A stretch of DNA of 64,000 bases. Origin: Streptomyces kaniharaensis. GTDB taxonomy: Bacteria > Actinomycetota > Actinomycetes > Streptomycetales > Streptomycetaceae. The translations under genes and the position numbers were made by a program. Below, piece after piece: positions 42,815 to 50,997 of the stretch. The stretch covers positions 124,001 through 188,000 of the forward strand of contig NZ_WBOF01000006.1 in assembly GCF_009569385.1 (NCBI RefSeq). The letters are read 5' to 3'. Within the stretch, counting starts at the first letter, position 1, and each line of letters starts with the position of its first letter. Under the pieces are notes generated by a model. That model ran no database searches and had not been told where the DNA came from. It saw nothing but the letters and a program-made list of their open reading frames with translations.

Positions 42815-44074
42815 CTAGCCCTTCTTGGAGATGAAGTCGAACAGGCCCGCCGCGACGTCGTCGAGGTACGGTCCGGCCTGGTACTTGTCGTCGCCGTCAT
42901 TGCCGACGGAGACGTTGCTGACCAGGGCCGGCTTGCCGTCCTTGGCCGACAGCCAGCCGCCGCCGCTCGAACCGCCCGTCATCGAGCAGCCGATCGCCAG
43001 CATCGGCGGGCGCGCGGGGTCGAAGGACATCCGGGAGGGCTTGCCGCCCTGGCAGTGGTTCAGCTCCCGGCCGTCGAACGGGGGAGCGGCCGGGTAGCCG
43101 TAGTTGGTGATGTTCAGCTGGTCACGCGGGGCGTTGAACCAGACCGGCAGCGCGCCGCCGACCGTCTCCTCCAGCGACTTGCCGGTGTCGTTCTCCGGCT
43201 TGACCCGCAGGATCGCGAAGTCGTACTGCGCGGCCGGGCCGACCTCGCCGCCCTCGGTCTTCCAGACCGGGGAGGTGACGTAGTTGGCCGCGTCCCACGC
43301 CCCGAACGGCGCGTACTGCGAGACGTCGGTCGGCCGCTTGCCGTTGCTCACGTCACCGCCGGCGTTGAAGTCGGGGATGAAGACGATGTTGCTGTTGAAC
43401 GTGGAGCCCTTGCCCTGGTGGGCGCAGTGCCCGGCGGTCCACACCAGGTTGCTCTTGCCGGGGTGCGCCGGGTCGGCCACGACGGTGCCCGAGCACACGT
43501 AGTGCTGGCCGAGCTTGCCGGGGTCGAGGGTCTCGGCGCCGGGCTTGTCGAAGAAGATCTTGCCGAACACGGCCAGGTTCTTGGCGTACGGGTGCGGATC
43601 GGCCTGCGCGTTGACGGTCTTCGGCGGCGCGTCGTTACCGCCGTCCGCAGGCGGCTGGGTGGTCGGCTGCGCGGGCTGCGGAGCCTGCGTCGTCGGCTGC
43701 GGGGCGGGGCCGGTCGGCTTCCCGGTGGGCGCCGGCGTCGGCGGCTTCAGCGGCTCGACGGGCTTGGCGCTGAGGAGCTTCTCGAGCGTCCAGTAGCCCT
43801 TGGCGACCGCCGGAGCGGCGTAGTCCTTGGCCCACTTCTCCCAGTCCGAGGCCTTCCACTTCTTGAGGTCCTCGAGGTTGGCCGGCAACCCGAGCCCTGC
43901 CGCCCCGCCGGTGGCTGCGGCCGTGGCCCCTGCGGTCCCGGTGGCCCCCGTGGCCACCGCATCGCCGGGGCTGTTGTCCGGCCCGCAGGCCGACGTGGCG
44001 AGCAGGGTCAGCGCCACCACGGACGCCCCGAGGGCGGCGCGAACGGTGCGCTTGGTACGACGTATCGATGACAT
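42815..44074 (-). CDS. Secreted trypsin-like serine protease (lipoprotein)
   Basis: A 419-residue protein with a signal peptide ending in the lipobox SAC (about residue 30), a helical segment (LEDLKKWKASDWEKWAKDYAAPA), a Pro/Thr-rich linker (about 108-150) and a chymotrypsin-fold peptidase. The triad is His in VWTAGHCAH, Asp in YDFAILRV and Ser in MTGGSSGGGW. It resembles Glu-specific V8-like endopeptidases. It faces the outside of the cell, tethered by lipid. No obvious partner gene. Confidence 0.9.
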   Translation of the reverse strand: MSSIRRTKRTVRAALGASVVALTLLATSACGPDNSPGDAVATGATGTAGATAAATGGAAGLGLPANLEDLKKWKASDWEKWAKDYAAPAVAKGYWTLEKLLSAKPVEPLKPPTPAPTGKPTGPAPQPTTQAPQPAQPTTQPPADGGNDAPPKTVNAQADPHPYAKNLAVFGKIFFDKPGAETLDPGKLGQHYVCSGTVVADPAHPGKSNLVWTAGHCAHQGKGSTFNSNIVFIPDFNAGGDVSNGKRPTDVSQYAPFGAWDAANYVTSPVWKTEGGEVGPAAQYDFAILRVKPENDTGKSLEETVGGALPVWFNAPRDQLNITNYGYPAAPPFDGRELNHCQGGKPSRMSFDPARPPMLAIGCSMTGGSSGGGWLSAKDGKPALVSNVSVGNDGDDKYQAGPYLDDVAAGLFDFISKKG

Positions 44075-44101
44075 GAACGTTCTGGTCCCCCTGTATGACG
44101 G

Positions 44102-44127
44102 CCCGGCACCGCAACGGTGGTGCCGGG
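44102..44127 (-). other. Hairpin in the leader of the protease gene
   Basis: CCCGGCACC (44102-44110) and GGTGCCGGG (44119-44127) form a 9-bp perfect stem with an eight-base loop, 28 bp before the protease ATG. It would fold in the mRNA leader and could affect translation; it is not followed by a U-tract. Confidence 0.45.
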
Positions 44128-44246
44128 TATTGCGCAGAGGAGTATGTCATCAACCGTCAGGCCTGTGCGCACCTGCCCGGATTTGCGCTGGACCCCGTCC
44201 TCGAACTCCGGTCGTCTGCTGGGCAGGCGGGAGTCTGAGGACGGCT

Positions 44247-44726
44247 CTAGGCCAGGGGCAGGCTCGGGCGGCCGTTGGTGACCTTCAGCGGGTAGGGCGT
44301 CAGGTCCTCGTGCCAGCGGTAGTACCCCAGCCGGACGGCGCCATCGGCGAGCCGGTGGGTGTCGTGGGCGCGCTCGGCGAGCCAGCACAGGAGCTCGCCC
44401 ACCTGTTCGGAGTCGTCGGGGTGGAGCTCGGCGCGGGCGGTCACCGACCAGCCGCGGCGTGGCGGGTCGGTGCGGGCGGCCAGGGCGGCGCCGAGTACGC
44501 CGCCCACCTTCCAGGCCGGTCCGTCGGCGGCCAACAGCGGCCGGGGATCGTTCTCGACCGCGGGGTGCCCGTCGTCGTCCACCACCGCGACGGGGAAGTC
44601 CGCCACGACGGTCAGCCGCTCCGGCTGCGGGCCGAGGCCCAGGTGCCAGCGCAGTTCGGCGACTTGCTGCTCCGACAGTTCGTCGCGGAGGTCGACCGTC
44701 ACCATCAGCTCGTAGATGTCACTCAC
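44247..44726 (-). CDS. Unknown protein behind a DNA-damage-type promoter
   Basis: A 159-residue soluble protein (VSDIYELMVTVDLRDELSEQQ … WKVGGVLGAALAART … RLGYYRWHEDLTPYPLKV). I recognise no domain. The GTG at 44726 was chosen because TAGGGT ends exactly seven bases before it, giving a leaderless transcript; a GTG nine bases upstream is less likely. The promoter matches the PafBC pattern, suggesting induction by DNA damage. Confidence 0.72.
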   Translation of the reverse strand: MSDIYELMVTVDLRDELSEQQVAELRWHLGLGPQPERLTVVADFPVAVVDDDGHPAVENDPRPLLAADGPAWKVGGVLGAALAARTDPPRRGWSVTARAELHPDDSEQVGELLCWLAERAHDTHRLADGAVRLGYYRWHEDLTPYPLKVTNGRPSLPLA

Positions 44727-44733
44727 GCGCCGC

Positions 44734-44756
44734 ACCCTACCGAGGGGTACTGACAG
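44734..44756 (-). promoter_or_regulatory. PafBC-type (RecA-NDp) DNA-damage promoter, leaderless gene
   Basis: On the minus strand, CTGTCAGTA (44756-44748), eight bases and TAGGGT (44739-44734) match tTGTCRGtg-N8-TAgggT except for the first T. The GTG start lies seven bases beyond the -10. Confidence 0.72.
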
Positions 44757-44834
44757 GCCGTCCGGCCGGTCACGAACTCCGCGGTAGGCTTCGCCCGGCC
44801 CGCGTGGACCACGGCCCTCAGCTGCTGCTGCGTC

Positions 44835-45503
44835 TCATGAGAGTCCGGTGATGGCGTTCCCGACGTACGCGGCGCCGAGGACCGCCGGCACCGTGGTCAT
44901 GATCGCGACGTTGTGCGCGGCCATCCACGCCTTCCACTCGCCGAGGACGCGGGTGGAGCGGTCGCCGCCCAGCAGGTACACCCCGAGCGGCACCAGCGTG
45001 CAGAGCGAGCCGACGAGGACCATCAGCGCGGCGGCCACAGCCTTGTCTCCCCCGCTTGCGGTGCTCGCCGCGATGGACGCGGCGCCGCCGACGGCCAGCA
45101 CGAGGTTCTTCGGGTTCGCGACGACGAGCACGGCGGCGAGACCGGCGGACCTGGCCGCCGTGAAGCGGTCGATCGTCCGCATCCAGGCCGGCGGCGCAGT
45201 GACGTGGCCCTCGCGCGGCCGGTCGTGCCACTGCTTGCCCGCCAGCAGTACGAACAGCACGCCGAGCGCGAGCTTCAGCCAGTACGACCAGGTCGGCTTC
45301 CCGCCGCCCGAGCTCAGCCCGCTGCCTGCCAAGACGACGGCTGCCACGACGGTGGCCAGGGTGCCGGCCCAGCCGGCGGTGAAGGCGGGGCCGTTGGTCC
45401 GGGCACGGGGGGTGGCCAACATGAGGATCACGGCGATCAGCGGCAGCGGGCTGATCGCGATACCCACCGCCGACGCCAGCATCGAACCGACTGCCTCGCC
45501 CAT
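44835..45503 (-). CDS. GAP-family (Sap-like) membrane protein
   Basis: A 222-residue protein with six TM helices, starting MGEAVGSMLASAVGIAISPLPLIAVILML and containing NPKNLVLAVGGA, both characteristic of the GAP (sulfolipid-1-addressing protein) family, distantly related to LysE exporters. Mycobacterial relatives assist glycolipid export. Neighbours give no further clue. Confidence 0.85.
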   Translation of the reverse strand: MGEAVGSMLASAVGIAISPLPLIAVILMLATPRARTNGPAFTAGWAGTLATVVAAVVLAGSGLSSGGGKPTWSYWLKLALGVLFVLLAGKQWHDRPREGHVTAPPAWMRTIDRFTAARSAGLAAVLVVANPKNLVLAVGGAASIAASTASGGDKAVAAALMVLVGSLCTLVPLGVYLLGGDRSTRVLGEWKAWMAAHNVAIMTTVPAVLGAAYVGNAITGLS

Positions 45504-45630
45504 CCCCGCTCCCGCTCTCTCGCCGGCTCGGTCCGTCCCTGACCGCCGCTGGGCACACCTTGTCCCGTTCAGTCAGCTACGGCCGGGCCCGCCGTGCACG
45601 ACCGAGCGGCCGTCCGGGTGAGTTGCGGTA

Positions 45631-45674
45631 CGACTGCGGGCCGCGGCACTGGTGCGTGCCGCGGCCCGCAGTCG
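45631..45674 (-). terminator. Strong hairpin after argG
   Basis: CGACTGCGGGCCGCGGCAC (45631-45649) and GTGCCGCGGCCCGCAGTCG (45656-45674) form a perfect 19-bp stem with a six-base loop, 22 bp beyond the argG stop. Confidence 0.85.
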
Positions 45675-45695
45675 CTTCGGTGCTCAGGTGGTCCG

Positions 45696-47120
45696 TCAGT
45701 CGGTGCCGGACTCGATCGCCGCGTTGTCGAGGGCGGTGGAGTCCGCCGCGACCGCATCCGCGCCCGCTCCGCCCGCGGCGATCGGTGCCGCCCCGCCTGG
45801 GGCCAGCTCGCCGATCAGGCCGCTCCAGGGCGCGAGCTGCCCGTGCGTGGCGTACTGCTCCAGCTTGCTGCGCGAGTCGGCGATGTCCAGGTTGCGCATG
45901 GTCAGCTGGCCGATGCGGTCATCCGGGACGAACGCGGCGTCGACGCTGCGCTCCATGGACAGCTTCTCGGGGTGGTAGCTGAAGTTCGGACCCTGGGTGT
46001 CGAGCACCGAGTAGTCCTGGCCGCGCCGCAGCCGCAGCGTGACGCTGCCGGTGACCGCCTGGCCGACCCACTTCTGCAGGCTGTCGCGCAGCATGAGCGC
46101 CTGGGGGTCGAACCAGCGGCCCTCGTACAGCAGCCGGCCGAGCCGGCGGCCCTGGGTGTGGTAGGTGGCGAGGGTGTCCTCGTTGTGGATCGCGTTGAGC
46201 AGCCGCTCGTAGGCGATGTGCAGCAGCGCCATGCCCGGCGCCTCGTAGATGCCGCGGCTCTTGGCCTCGATGATGCGGTTCTCGATCTGGTCCGACATGC
46301 CGAGCCCGTGCCGTCCGCCGATCCGGTTGGCCTCGTGCACCAGCTCGACGGCGTTGCCGAACTCCTGCCCGTTGATCCGGACCGGACGGCCGTGCTCGAA
46401 CTCGACCGTGACGTCCTCGGTCCGGATGTCGACCGACGGGTCCCAGAAGGCGACGCCCATGATCGGCGCGACGATCTCGATCGAGGCGTCCAGGTACTCC
46501 AGCCGCTTGGCCTCGTGGGTGGCGCCCCAGATGTTCGCGTCGGTGGAGTAGGCCTTCTCGGCGGAGTCGCGGTAGGGCAGGTCGCGCTCGGCGAGCCAGG
46601 CGGACATCTCCTTGCGGCCGCCGAGTTCGGTGACGAACGCCTGGTCCAGCCACGGCTTGTAGATCCGCAGGCTGGGGTTGGCGAGCAGACCGTAACGGTA
46701 GAACCGCTCGATGTCGTTGCCCTTGTAGGTGGAGCCGTCGCCCCAGATGGAGACCTCGTCCTCCTGCATGGCGCGGACCAGGAGGGTGCCCGTCACGGCA
46801 CGGCCGAGCGGGGTGGTGTTGAAGTACGTCTGCCCGGCCGAGCGGATGTGGAAGGCCCCGCACGCGAGTGCGGCCAGGCCCTCCTCGACCAGCGCCGCCC
46901 GGCAGTCGACGAGACGGGCCTGCTCGGCCCCGTAGGACCGGCCGCGCTCGGGCACGTCGGCGAGGTTCGGCTCGTCGTACTGGCCGATGTCCGCCGTGTA
47001 CGCGTAGGGGACCGCCCCGTGCTCGCGCATCCACGCGACCGCGACCGAGGTGTCCAATCCACCGGAGAATGCGATACCGATCCGTTCACCGACCGGCAGC
47101 TTGCTCAAGACCTTCGACAT
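45696..47120 (-). CDS. argG: Argininosuccinate synthase
   Basis: A 474-residue enzyme of arginine biosynthesis that joins citrulline and aspartate using ATP. The PP-loop AFSGGLDTS is at 17-25, and YTADIGQYDEP, CGAFHIRSAGQTYFNTTPLGR, GDGSTYKGNDIERF and GNAVELVHEANRIGGRHGLGMSDQIENR follow in order (the long E. coli-like type of about 450 residues, unlike the ~400-residue type common in actinomycetes). The C-terminal ~35 residues are an Ala/Gly-rich extension. TAGGGT lies six bases before the ATG, suggesting a leaderless start; an inverted repeat lies about 100 bp upstream. Streptomycetes often carry the short type elsewhere with argH, so this may be a second copy. Confidence 0.93.
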   Translation of the reverse strand: MSKVLSKLPVGERIGIAFSGGLDTSVAVAWMREHGAVPYAYTADIGQYDEPNLADVPERGRSYGAEQARLVDCRAALVEEGLAALACGAFHIRSAGQTYFNTTPLGRAVTGTLLVRAMQEDEVSIWGDGSTYKGNDIERFYRYGLLANPSLRIYKPWLDQAFVTELGGRKEMSAWLAERDLPYRDSAEKAYSTDANIWGATHEAKRLEYLDASIEIVAPIMGVAFWDPSVDIRTEDVTVEFEHGRPVRINGQEFGNAVELVHEANRIGGRHGLGMSDQIENRIIEAKSRGIYEAPGMALLHIAYERLLNAIHNEDTLATYHTQGRRLGRLLYEGRWFDPQALMLRDSLQKWVGQAVTGSVTLRLRRGQDYSVLDTQGPNFSYHPEKLSMERSVDAAFVPDDRIGQLTMRNLDIADSRSKLEQYATHGQLAPWSGLIGELAPGGAAPIAAGGAGADAVAADSTALDNAAIESGTD

Positions 47121-47134
47121 GCATGCACCCTAGA

Positions 47135-47149
47135 CCCGCAGCTTGCGGG
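47135..47149. other. Small hairpin upstream of argG
   Basis: CCCGCA-GCT-TGCGGG forms a 6-bp stem immediately upstream of the argG -10 hexamer. It may be an operator or, if transcription starts further upstream, a leader hairpin. Confidence 0.3.
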
Positions 47150-47214
47150 CCCCTGACTAGCGACGTGTGGCCGGTTTCGGCACTGGTTTCCGACACCGGT
47201 ACTCTGGCATAGGT

Positions 47215-47230
47215 TTGCAGAGTACTGCAA
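47215..47230. promoter_or_regulatory. Inverted repeat between methyltransferase and argG
   Basis: TTGCAG-AGTA-CTGCAA is a perfect 6-bp inverted repeat about 100 bp upstream of argG in the 165-bp gap. It does not match the classical ARG box well, so a different regulator is implied if functional. Confidence 0.35.
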
Positions 47231-47285
47231 GAGAATACGCTCGAGGCCGCCGGGCCCGCCCAGTCGGGCGGCCGCGCGCCGAGGC

Positions 47286-48080
47286 TCAGGGCTTGCGGCC
47301 GACGCCCGCGTACATCCAGCGGGTGGTGTTGGCGGTGGGCCCGTCCGGGCGCCAGAGCGGGACGAAGTCGACGCCGGGTGCCAGCAGTTCCCAGCCCTCG
47401 AAGAAGCCCTCGACCTCGGCGCGGCCCCGCCCGTTGATCTGCGAGGTGCTGTTCTCCCAGGTCTTCGCCACCTCGGCGGCTAGCTGCGGGTTGCCCTCGC
47501 CGGTGCTGTGCGAGAGCAGCAGATGGCTGCCGGGCGCGACCCGGCTGCTGACCGCGCGGACCGCGGCGGCGGCCTGCGCGTCGTCGACGAAGTGCAGGAC
47601 CGCGAGCAGGAGGACGGCGACCGGCTGCGACAGGTCGATCAGCGAGCGCAGCTCGGCGCGGTCCAGCAGCTCGTCCACGTCGCGGAGATCGCCGGTCAGG
47701 ACGGTGGTGCTGCGGTTGTCCGCGAGGAGGGCCCGGCCGTGGGCGAGCACGATCGGGTCGTTGTCGATGTAGACCACGCGCGCGTCCGGGGCGAGCTCCT
47801 GCGCCACCTCGTGCACGTTGCCGCGCGCGGGCAGTCCGGAGCCGATGTCGATGAACTGCCGGACGCCGGCCTCCACGCAGAGCCGCACCGCGCGGCGCAG
47901 GAAGGCGCGGTTCTCGCGGGCCGCCTCCGGGATGTCGGGCGCGGCGGCGATGGCGTGCTCGGCCGCTGCCCGGTCCGGGCCGAAGTTGTCCTTGCCGCCG
48001 AGCCAGTAGTCGTAGATCCGGGCCGGATGCGGTCGGTCGGTCTGGAGATCCGTCTCTCTGGTGCTATCCGCCTCGAACAT
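47286..48080 (-). CDS. SAM-dependent methyltransferase (Methyltransf_19/DUF574)
   Basis: A 264-residue protein of the large actinomycete family starting with DRPHPARIYDYWLGGKDNFGPDRAAAE. SAM-binding motif I is FIDIGSGLPARGNVHEVA and motif II ARVVYIDNDPIVLAHGR. The methyl acceptor is unknown throughout this family, which is often paired with DNA-binding proteins; no such pair is seen here. GGAGGGG precedes the ATG at 48080. Confidence 0.9.
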   Translation of the reverse strand: MFEADSTRETDLQTDRPHPARIYDYWLGGKDNFGPDRAAAEHAIAAAPDIPEAARENRAFLRRAVRLCVEAGVRQFIDIGSGLPARGNVHEVAQELAPDARVVYIDNDPIVLAHGRALLADNRSTTVLTGDLRDVDELLDRAELRSLIDLSQPVAVLLLAVLHFVDDAQAAAAVRAVSSRVAPGSHLLLSHSTGEGNPQLAAEVAKTWENSTSQINGRGRAEVEGFFEGWELLAPGVDFVPLWRPDGPTANTTRWMYAGVGRKP

Positions 48081-48169
48081 CCGGTCCCCTCCGAAGATGT
48101 GAGCGGCTGTCATCCGGCGGGACGCACAGCCAATCGAACGTCCGCGCATGATAGCCGCCCGGCCGGAGC

Positions 48170-48817
48170 TCAGGCGGTTACCGGGGTCCTCTGACGTAGC
48201 CAGGGGGATCGGGAGGCGAGCACGCCGAGGCCCAGGGCGATGAGGTGGCCGGCGTCGGCCAGTTCCTGGTCCACCGCCCATGCGGTGGCCAGCGCCAGGG
48301 TGAGCGCGGGCAGGCCGTATCGGCGCAGCGGGACGGGGCCCAGGGCGAGCAGGCAGGCGCCGGTGGCGACGAGGCCGTAGCTGATCCCGACGTCCCGGGC
48401 GTGCGACAGGGCTCCGGGGATCCGGGTGCTGAGCATCACCCACATCGCTCCTTCGGTGAGGAGCGTGGCGCCCAGGTGTCCGAAGACGAACACCGCCCCG
48501 GCGCGGACGGCGCCCCAGCGCCACTCGGCCAGTCCGAGCACCACGGCGACCGCCGCGATCCCGGCCCACGCCGGCACCCCGTCGACCACCAGTCCGCTGG
48601 TGAACAGCGTGTACCACTTGCCGACTTCCATGTGGTGGACGTTGCTGCTGTTGTGTCGCACGAACCGGGCCCGCTCGGACCTGCTCTGGCTCGCGAGCCA
48701 GCCGGCCGTGGCGGTCAGCAGCAGCACGTACACGGTGGTCAGCCGAAGGCGCGCCACCACGCGGAGGAGCACCGGCCCGCGGTGCTCCTCGACCGCCGTC
48801 CCGCCACGGTCCCTCAT
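48170..48817 (-). CDS. Rhomboid-like integral membrane protein
   Basis: A 215-residue protein with five to six TM helices. VGKWYTLFTSGLVVDG and AGAVFVFGHLGATLLTEGAMW resemble rhomboid TM2 and TM4 surroundings, but the catalytic GxSG serine motif is not present, so it is likely a pseudoprotease. ATG at 48817 follows GGAGGCGG. An IS element sits 72 bp upstream and may have separated it from its promoter. Confidence 0.75.
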   Translation of the reverse strand: MRDRGGTAVEEHRGPVLLRVVARLRLTTVYVLLLTATAGWLASQSRSERARFVRHNSSNVHHMEVGKWYTLFTSGLVVDGVPAWAGIAAVAVVLGLAEWRWGAVRAGAVFVFGHLGATLLTEGAMWVMLSTRIPGALSHARDVGISYGLVATGACLLALGPVPLRRYGLPALTLALATAWAVDQELADAGHLIALGLGVLASRSPWLRQRTPVTA

Positions 48818-48889
48818 CCTGCTACCGCCTCCGCTGTCCGGTGAAGCCCACCCGGGGCCCTGCCGGTTTCCGGCAGTACCGTCGCAGCC

Positions 48890-49861
48890 TAGATGAATGA
48901 GTCCGATTGCTGGGCTGGCCGCGACCATGACGAAGGGTGCCCGTTGGTTGGTTTGTGAAGACGAACCTGGACACCCTTCTGACGGCACTGTACGTGTTCA
49001 TCGATGACCACGTGGCCCCGCGTCACCGGATCGGGCGACCTCCGAGGCTCTCGGACGCGGAGCTGCTGTGCCTGGCGGCGGCGCAGGTGCTGCTCGGCTT
49101 CCCGTCTGCGAGGCACTGGCACCGCTTCGCGAGCAGTCGGCTGAGGCACCTGTTCCCGTACCTGCCGGGGCAGTCCGGCTACAACAAGCGCCTGAACGCG
49201 GCCGGTTCGCTCATCCCGCAGGTCGTCGGGGCACTGGCCCGGCAGGTGCCGACCTGGCACGACGACCTGCGGCTGATCGACTCCACACCGCTGCCCTGCG
49301 CGGCCTCCCGCGAGACGGTCAAGCGCTCGGCCCTGGCCGGCACCGCCGGATACGGCTACTGCGCCAGCCACTCCCGATTCTTCTGGGGTTTGCGGCTCTA
49401 CCTGCTCACCACGGCCGAGGGCATGCCGGTCAGCTGGTGCCTGGCCAACCCGAAACTCGGCGAGCGCGAGGTCATGGAGGCCATGCTCGGCCGTGACCGG
49501 CACCTCGTGCGCCAGGGGCAGGTGATCCTCGGCGACAAGGGCTTCGCCGGAGCCGCGTTCGAGGCCTTCGTCACCGACGAGCTCGGCGCGCACCTGGTAC
49601 GGCCCGACCGCAAGGGCGAGCCTGCCCGCTTCGGCAGGCTCGCCCGCGTCCGCCAGTGGATCGAAGCGGTCATCGACACCCTGAAGGGCCAGCTCAGCCT
49701 GGAGCAGCACGGCGCACGAACCGAAGCCGGCGTCTTCGCCCGTACCGGTCAGCGCCTGCTCGCCCTCGCTGCCGCAATGTGGCACAACTGGACCACTGGT
49801 GCCGCGATCAAGCGCTCACTCATCGCCTATGACCACTGAGGACATCGGACTCATTCATCTA
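48890..49861 (+). mobile_element. IS982-family insertion sequence, 972 bp
   Basis: Perfect 18-bp terminal inverted repeats TAGATGAATGAGTCCGAT (48890-48907) and its complement (49844-49861) bound a single transposase gene. A 3-bp GCC flanks both ends (48887-48889 shares C with the repeat edge; 49862-49864), a possible target duplication. The element is intact and lies between a rhomboid-like gene and a deacylase gene without interrupting a recognisable coding frame. Confidence 0.9.
48955..49839 (+). CDS. IS982-family transposase
   Basis: A 294-residue DDE transposase starting VKTNLDTLLTALYVFIDDHV, as IS982 proteins do. The catalytic Asp residues lie in LRLIDSTPLP and VILGDKGFAG and the Glu in RQWIEAVIDTLKGQ. 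The GTG at 48955 matches the family start; an in-frame GTG at 48937 is possible. The gene is complete, so the element may be active. Confidence 0.9.
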   Translation: MKTNLDTLLTALYVFIDDHVAPRHRIGRPPRLSDAELLCLAAAQVLLGFPSARHWHRFASSRLRHLFPYLPGQSGYNKRLNAAGSLIPQVVGALARQVPTWHDDLRLIDSTPLPCAASRETVKRSALAGTAGYGYCASHSRFFWGLRLYLLTTAEGMPVSWCLANPKLGEREVMEAMLGRDRHLVRQGQVILGDKGFAGAAFEAFVTDELGAHLVRPDRKGEPARFGRLARVRQWIEAVIDTLKGQLSLEQHGARTEAGVFARTGQRLLALAAAMWHNWTTGAAIKRSLIAYDH

Positions 49862-49882
49862 GCCGTGCGGTGTGTGCCCTGC

Positions 49883-50437
49883 TCAGGAGGCCAGGTTCGG
49901 CAGTACCTCGGCCCCCGGGAGCTGGACCAGCGCCCAGCCTGGCAGGATCAGCTTCCCCCGACGCAGCCCGCTTCCGACGAGCACATGGGGGGCAGCGGCC
50001 ACCGCCTCGTCGATCAGCAGCGGCCAGCTGTCGGGCAGCCCGACGGGGGTGATACCGCCGTACTCCATGCCCGTCTCGGCGACGGCGGTGTCCATGGGAG
50101 CGAACGAGGCCTTGCGTGCCCCGAGGTGCCTACGCACCGCCTGGTTCACGTCCAGTCGCGTGGTCGCGAGGACGAGGCAGGCGGCCAGCGTGACCTCGCC
50201 GCCCCGCTTGGCCGCGACCACCACGCAGTTAGCCGAGAACTCCAGCGGCGCGTCGTAGGCCTCGCAGAACACCGAGGTGTCAGCCTTCTCCGGATCGGTG
50301 TCCACCCACAGCACCGAGCCCGCCGCCTCCCAGTTCTTGAGGACGTCCGCCACCGGAGCGGCGAGTTCGCCGCACGCGTCCAGCGCGGCACGGACTACGG
50401 GGAACGTGCCGAAGGGGGCGCGGAGTTGTTCGCTCAT
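49883..50437 (-). CDS. YbaK/EbsC-type aminoacyl-tRNA deacylase
   Basis: A 184-residue protein with the YbaK fold: the conserved Lys in CVVVAAKRGGE, TRLDVNQAVRRHLGARKASFAP and the GGITPVGLP loop. These enzymes hydrolyse mischarged tRNAs (for example Cys-tRNA(Pro)). This is the stand-alone type with a longer N-terminal region (1-45). It has its own start ATG at 50437; the IS lies just downstream of its stop. Confidence 0.88.
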   Translation of the reverse strand: MSEQLRAPFGTFPVVRAALDACGELAAPVADVLKNWEAAGSVLWVDTDPEKADTSVFCEAYDAPLEFSANCVVVAAKRGGEVTLAACLVLATTRLDVNQAVRRHLGARKASFAPMDTAVAETGMEYGGITPVGLPDSWPLLIDEAVAAAPHVLVGSGLRRGKLILPGWALVQLPGAEVLPNLAS

Positions 50438-50521
50438 GGGTCGACTGTAGCGAACGCGGTTGATGCGGTTCCCGATGCGGCCCCGGCTGCGGGGCAGCCG
50501 GGGCGGTGCACGGGCTGGGTG

Positions 50522-50902
50522 CTACTTGGCGGCCCGTTGGGCCACGCAGAGGATGTTCCCTTCGCTGTCCTTGAACCAGGCTGCGCGCAGGCCGTTGGCC
50601 TCCGCGACGCCGTTGACTGTCTTCAGACCCGGCATGTCGTATTCCTCGAATGTGATGCCGCGGGCACGGAGTGCCTGCATCTCGCCGTCGAGGTCGAGGA
50701 CCTTGAAGCTGGCCAGGGTGTGCGCGGCCTGCCCGCCGCTGGGTGTCTCGTACATGCCGAATTCGGTGCCGCCGCACTCGAATACCAGGTCCATGGGGGT
50801 TTCCTCGATGACCTTCAGGCCGAGGGTGTCGGTGTAGAAGGCCTTGGCCCGGGCCAAATCGGCGGCGGGGATCATGGCAAGTAGCGGTGCGTCTCCGAGC
50901 AT
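50522..50902 (-). CDS. VOC/glyoxalase-like protein
   Basis: A 126-residue single-module pair of the vicinal oxygen chelate superfamily: LLAMIPAADLARAKAFYTDTLGLKV at the N-terminus, FECGGTEFGMYETP and WFKDSEGNILCVAQ at the end. Metal ligands are not obvious. Function could be bleomycin-resistance-like binding or a lyase. GGAGGAGG precedes the ATG at 50902. Confidence 0.88.
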   Translation of the reverse strand: MLGDAPLLAMIPAADLARAKAFYTDTLGLKVIEETPMDLVFECGGTEFGMYETPSGGQAAHTLASFKVLDLDGEMQALRARGITFEEYDMPGLKTVNGVAEANGLRAAWFKDSEGNILCVAQRAAK

Positions 50903-50997
50903 AGTGATTCGCCTCCTCCCTTCCAGGCTAGGTACGCCGGCAGGGGGCCGCCCGGCGGGCGGGGCCGGTTCCTTGGTGTGTACGGGCTTGCCGATAG

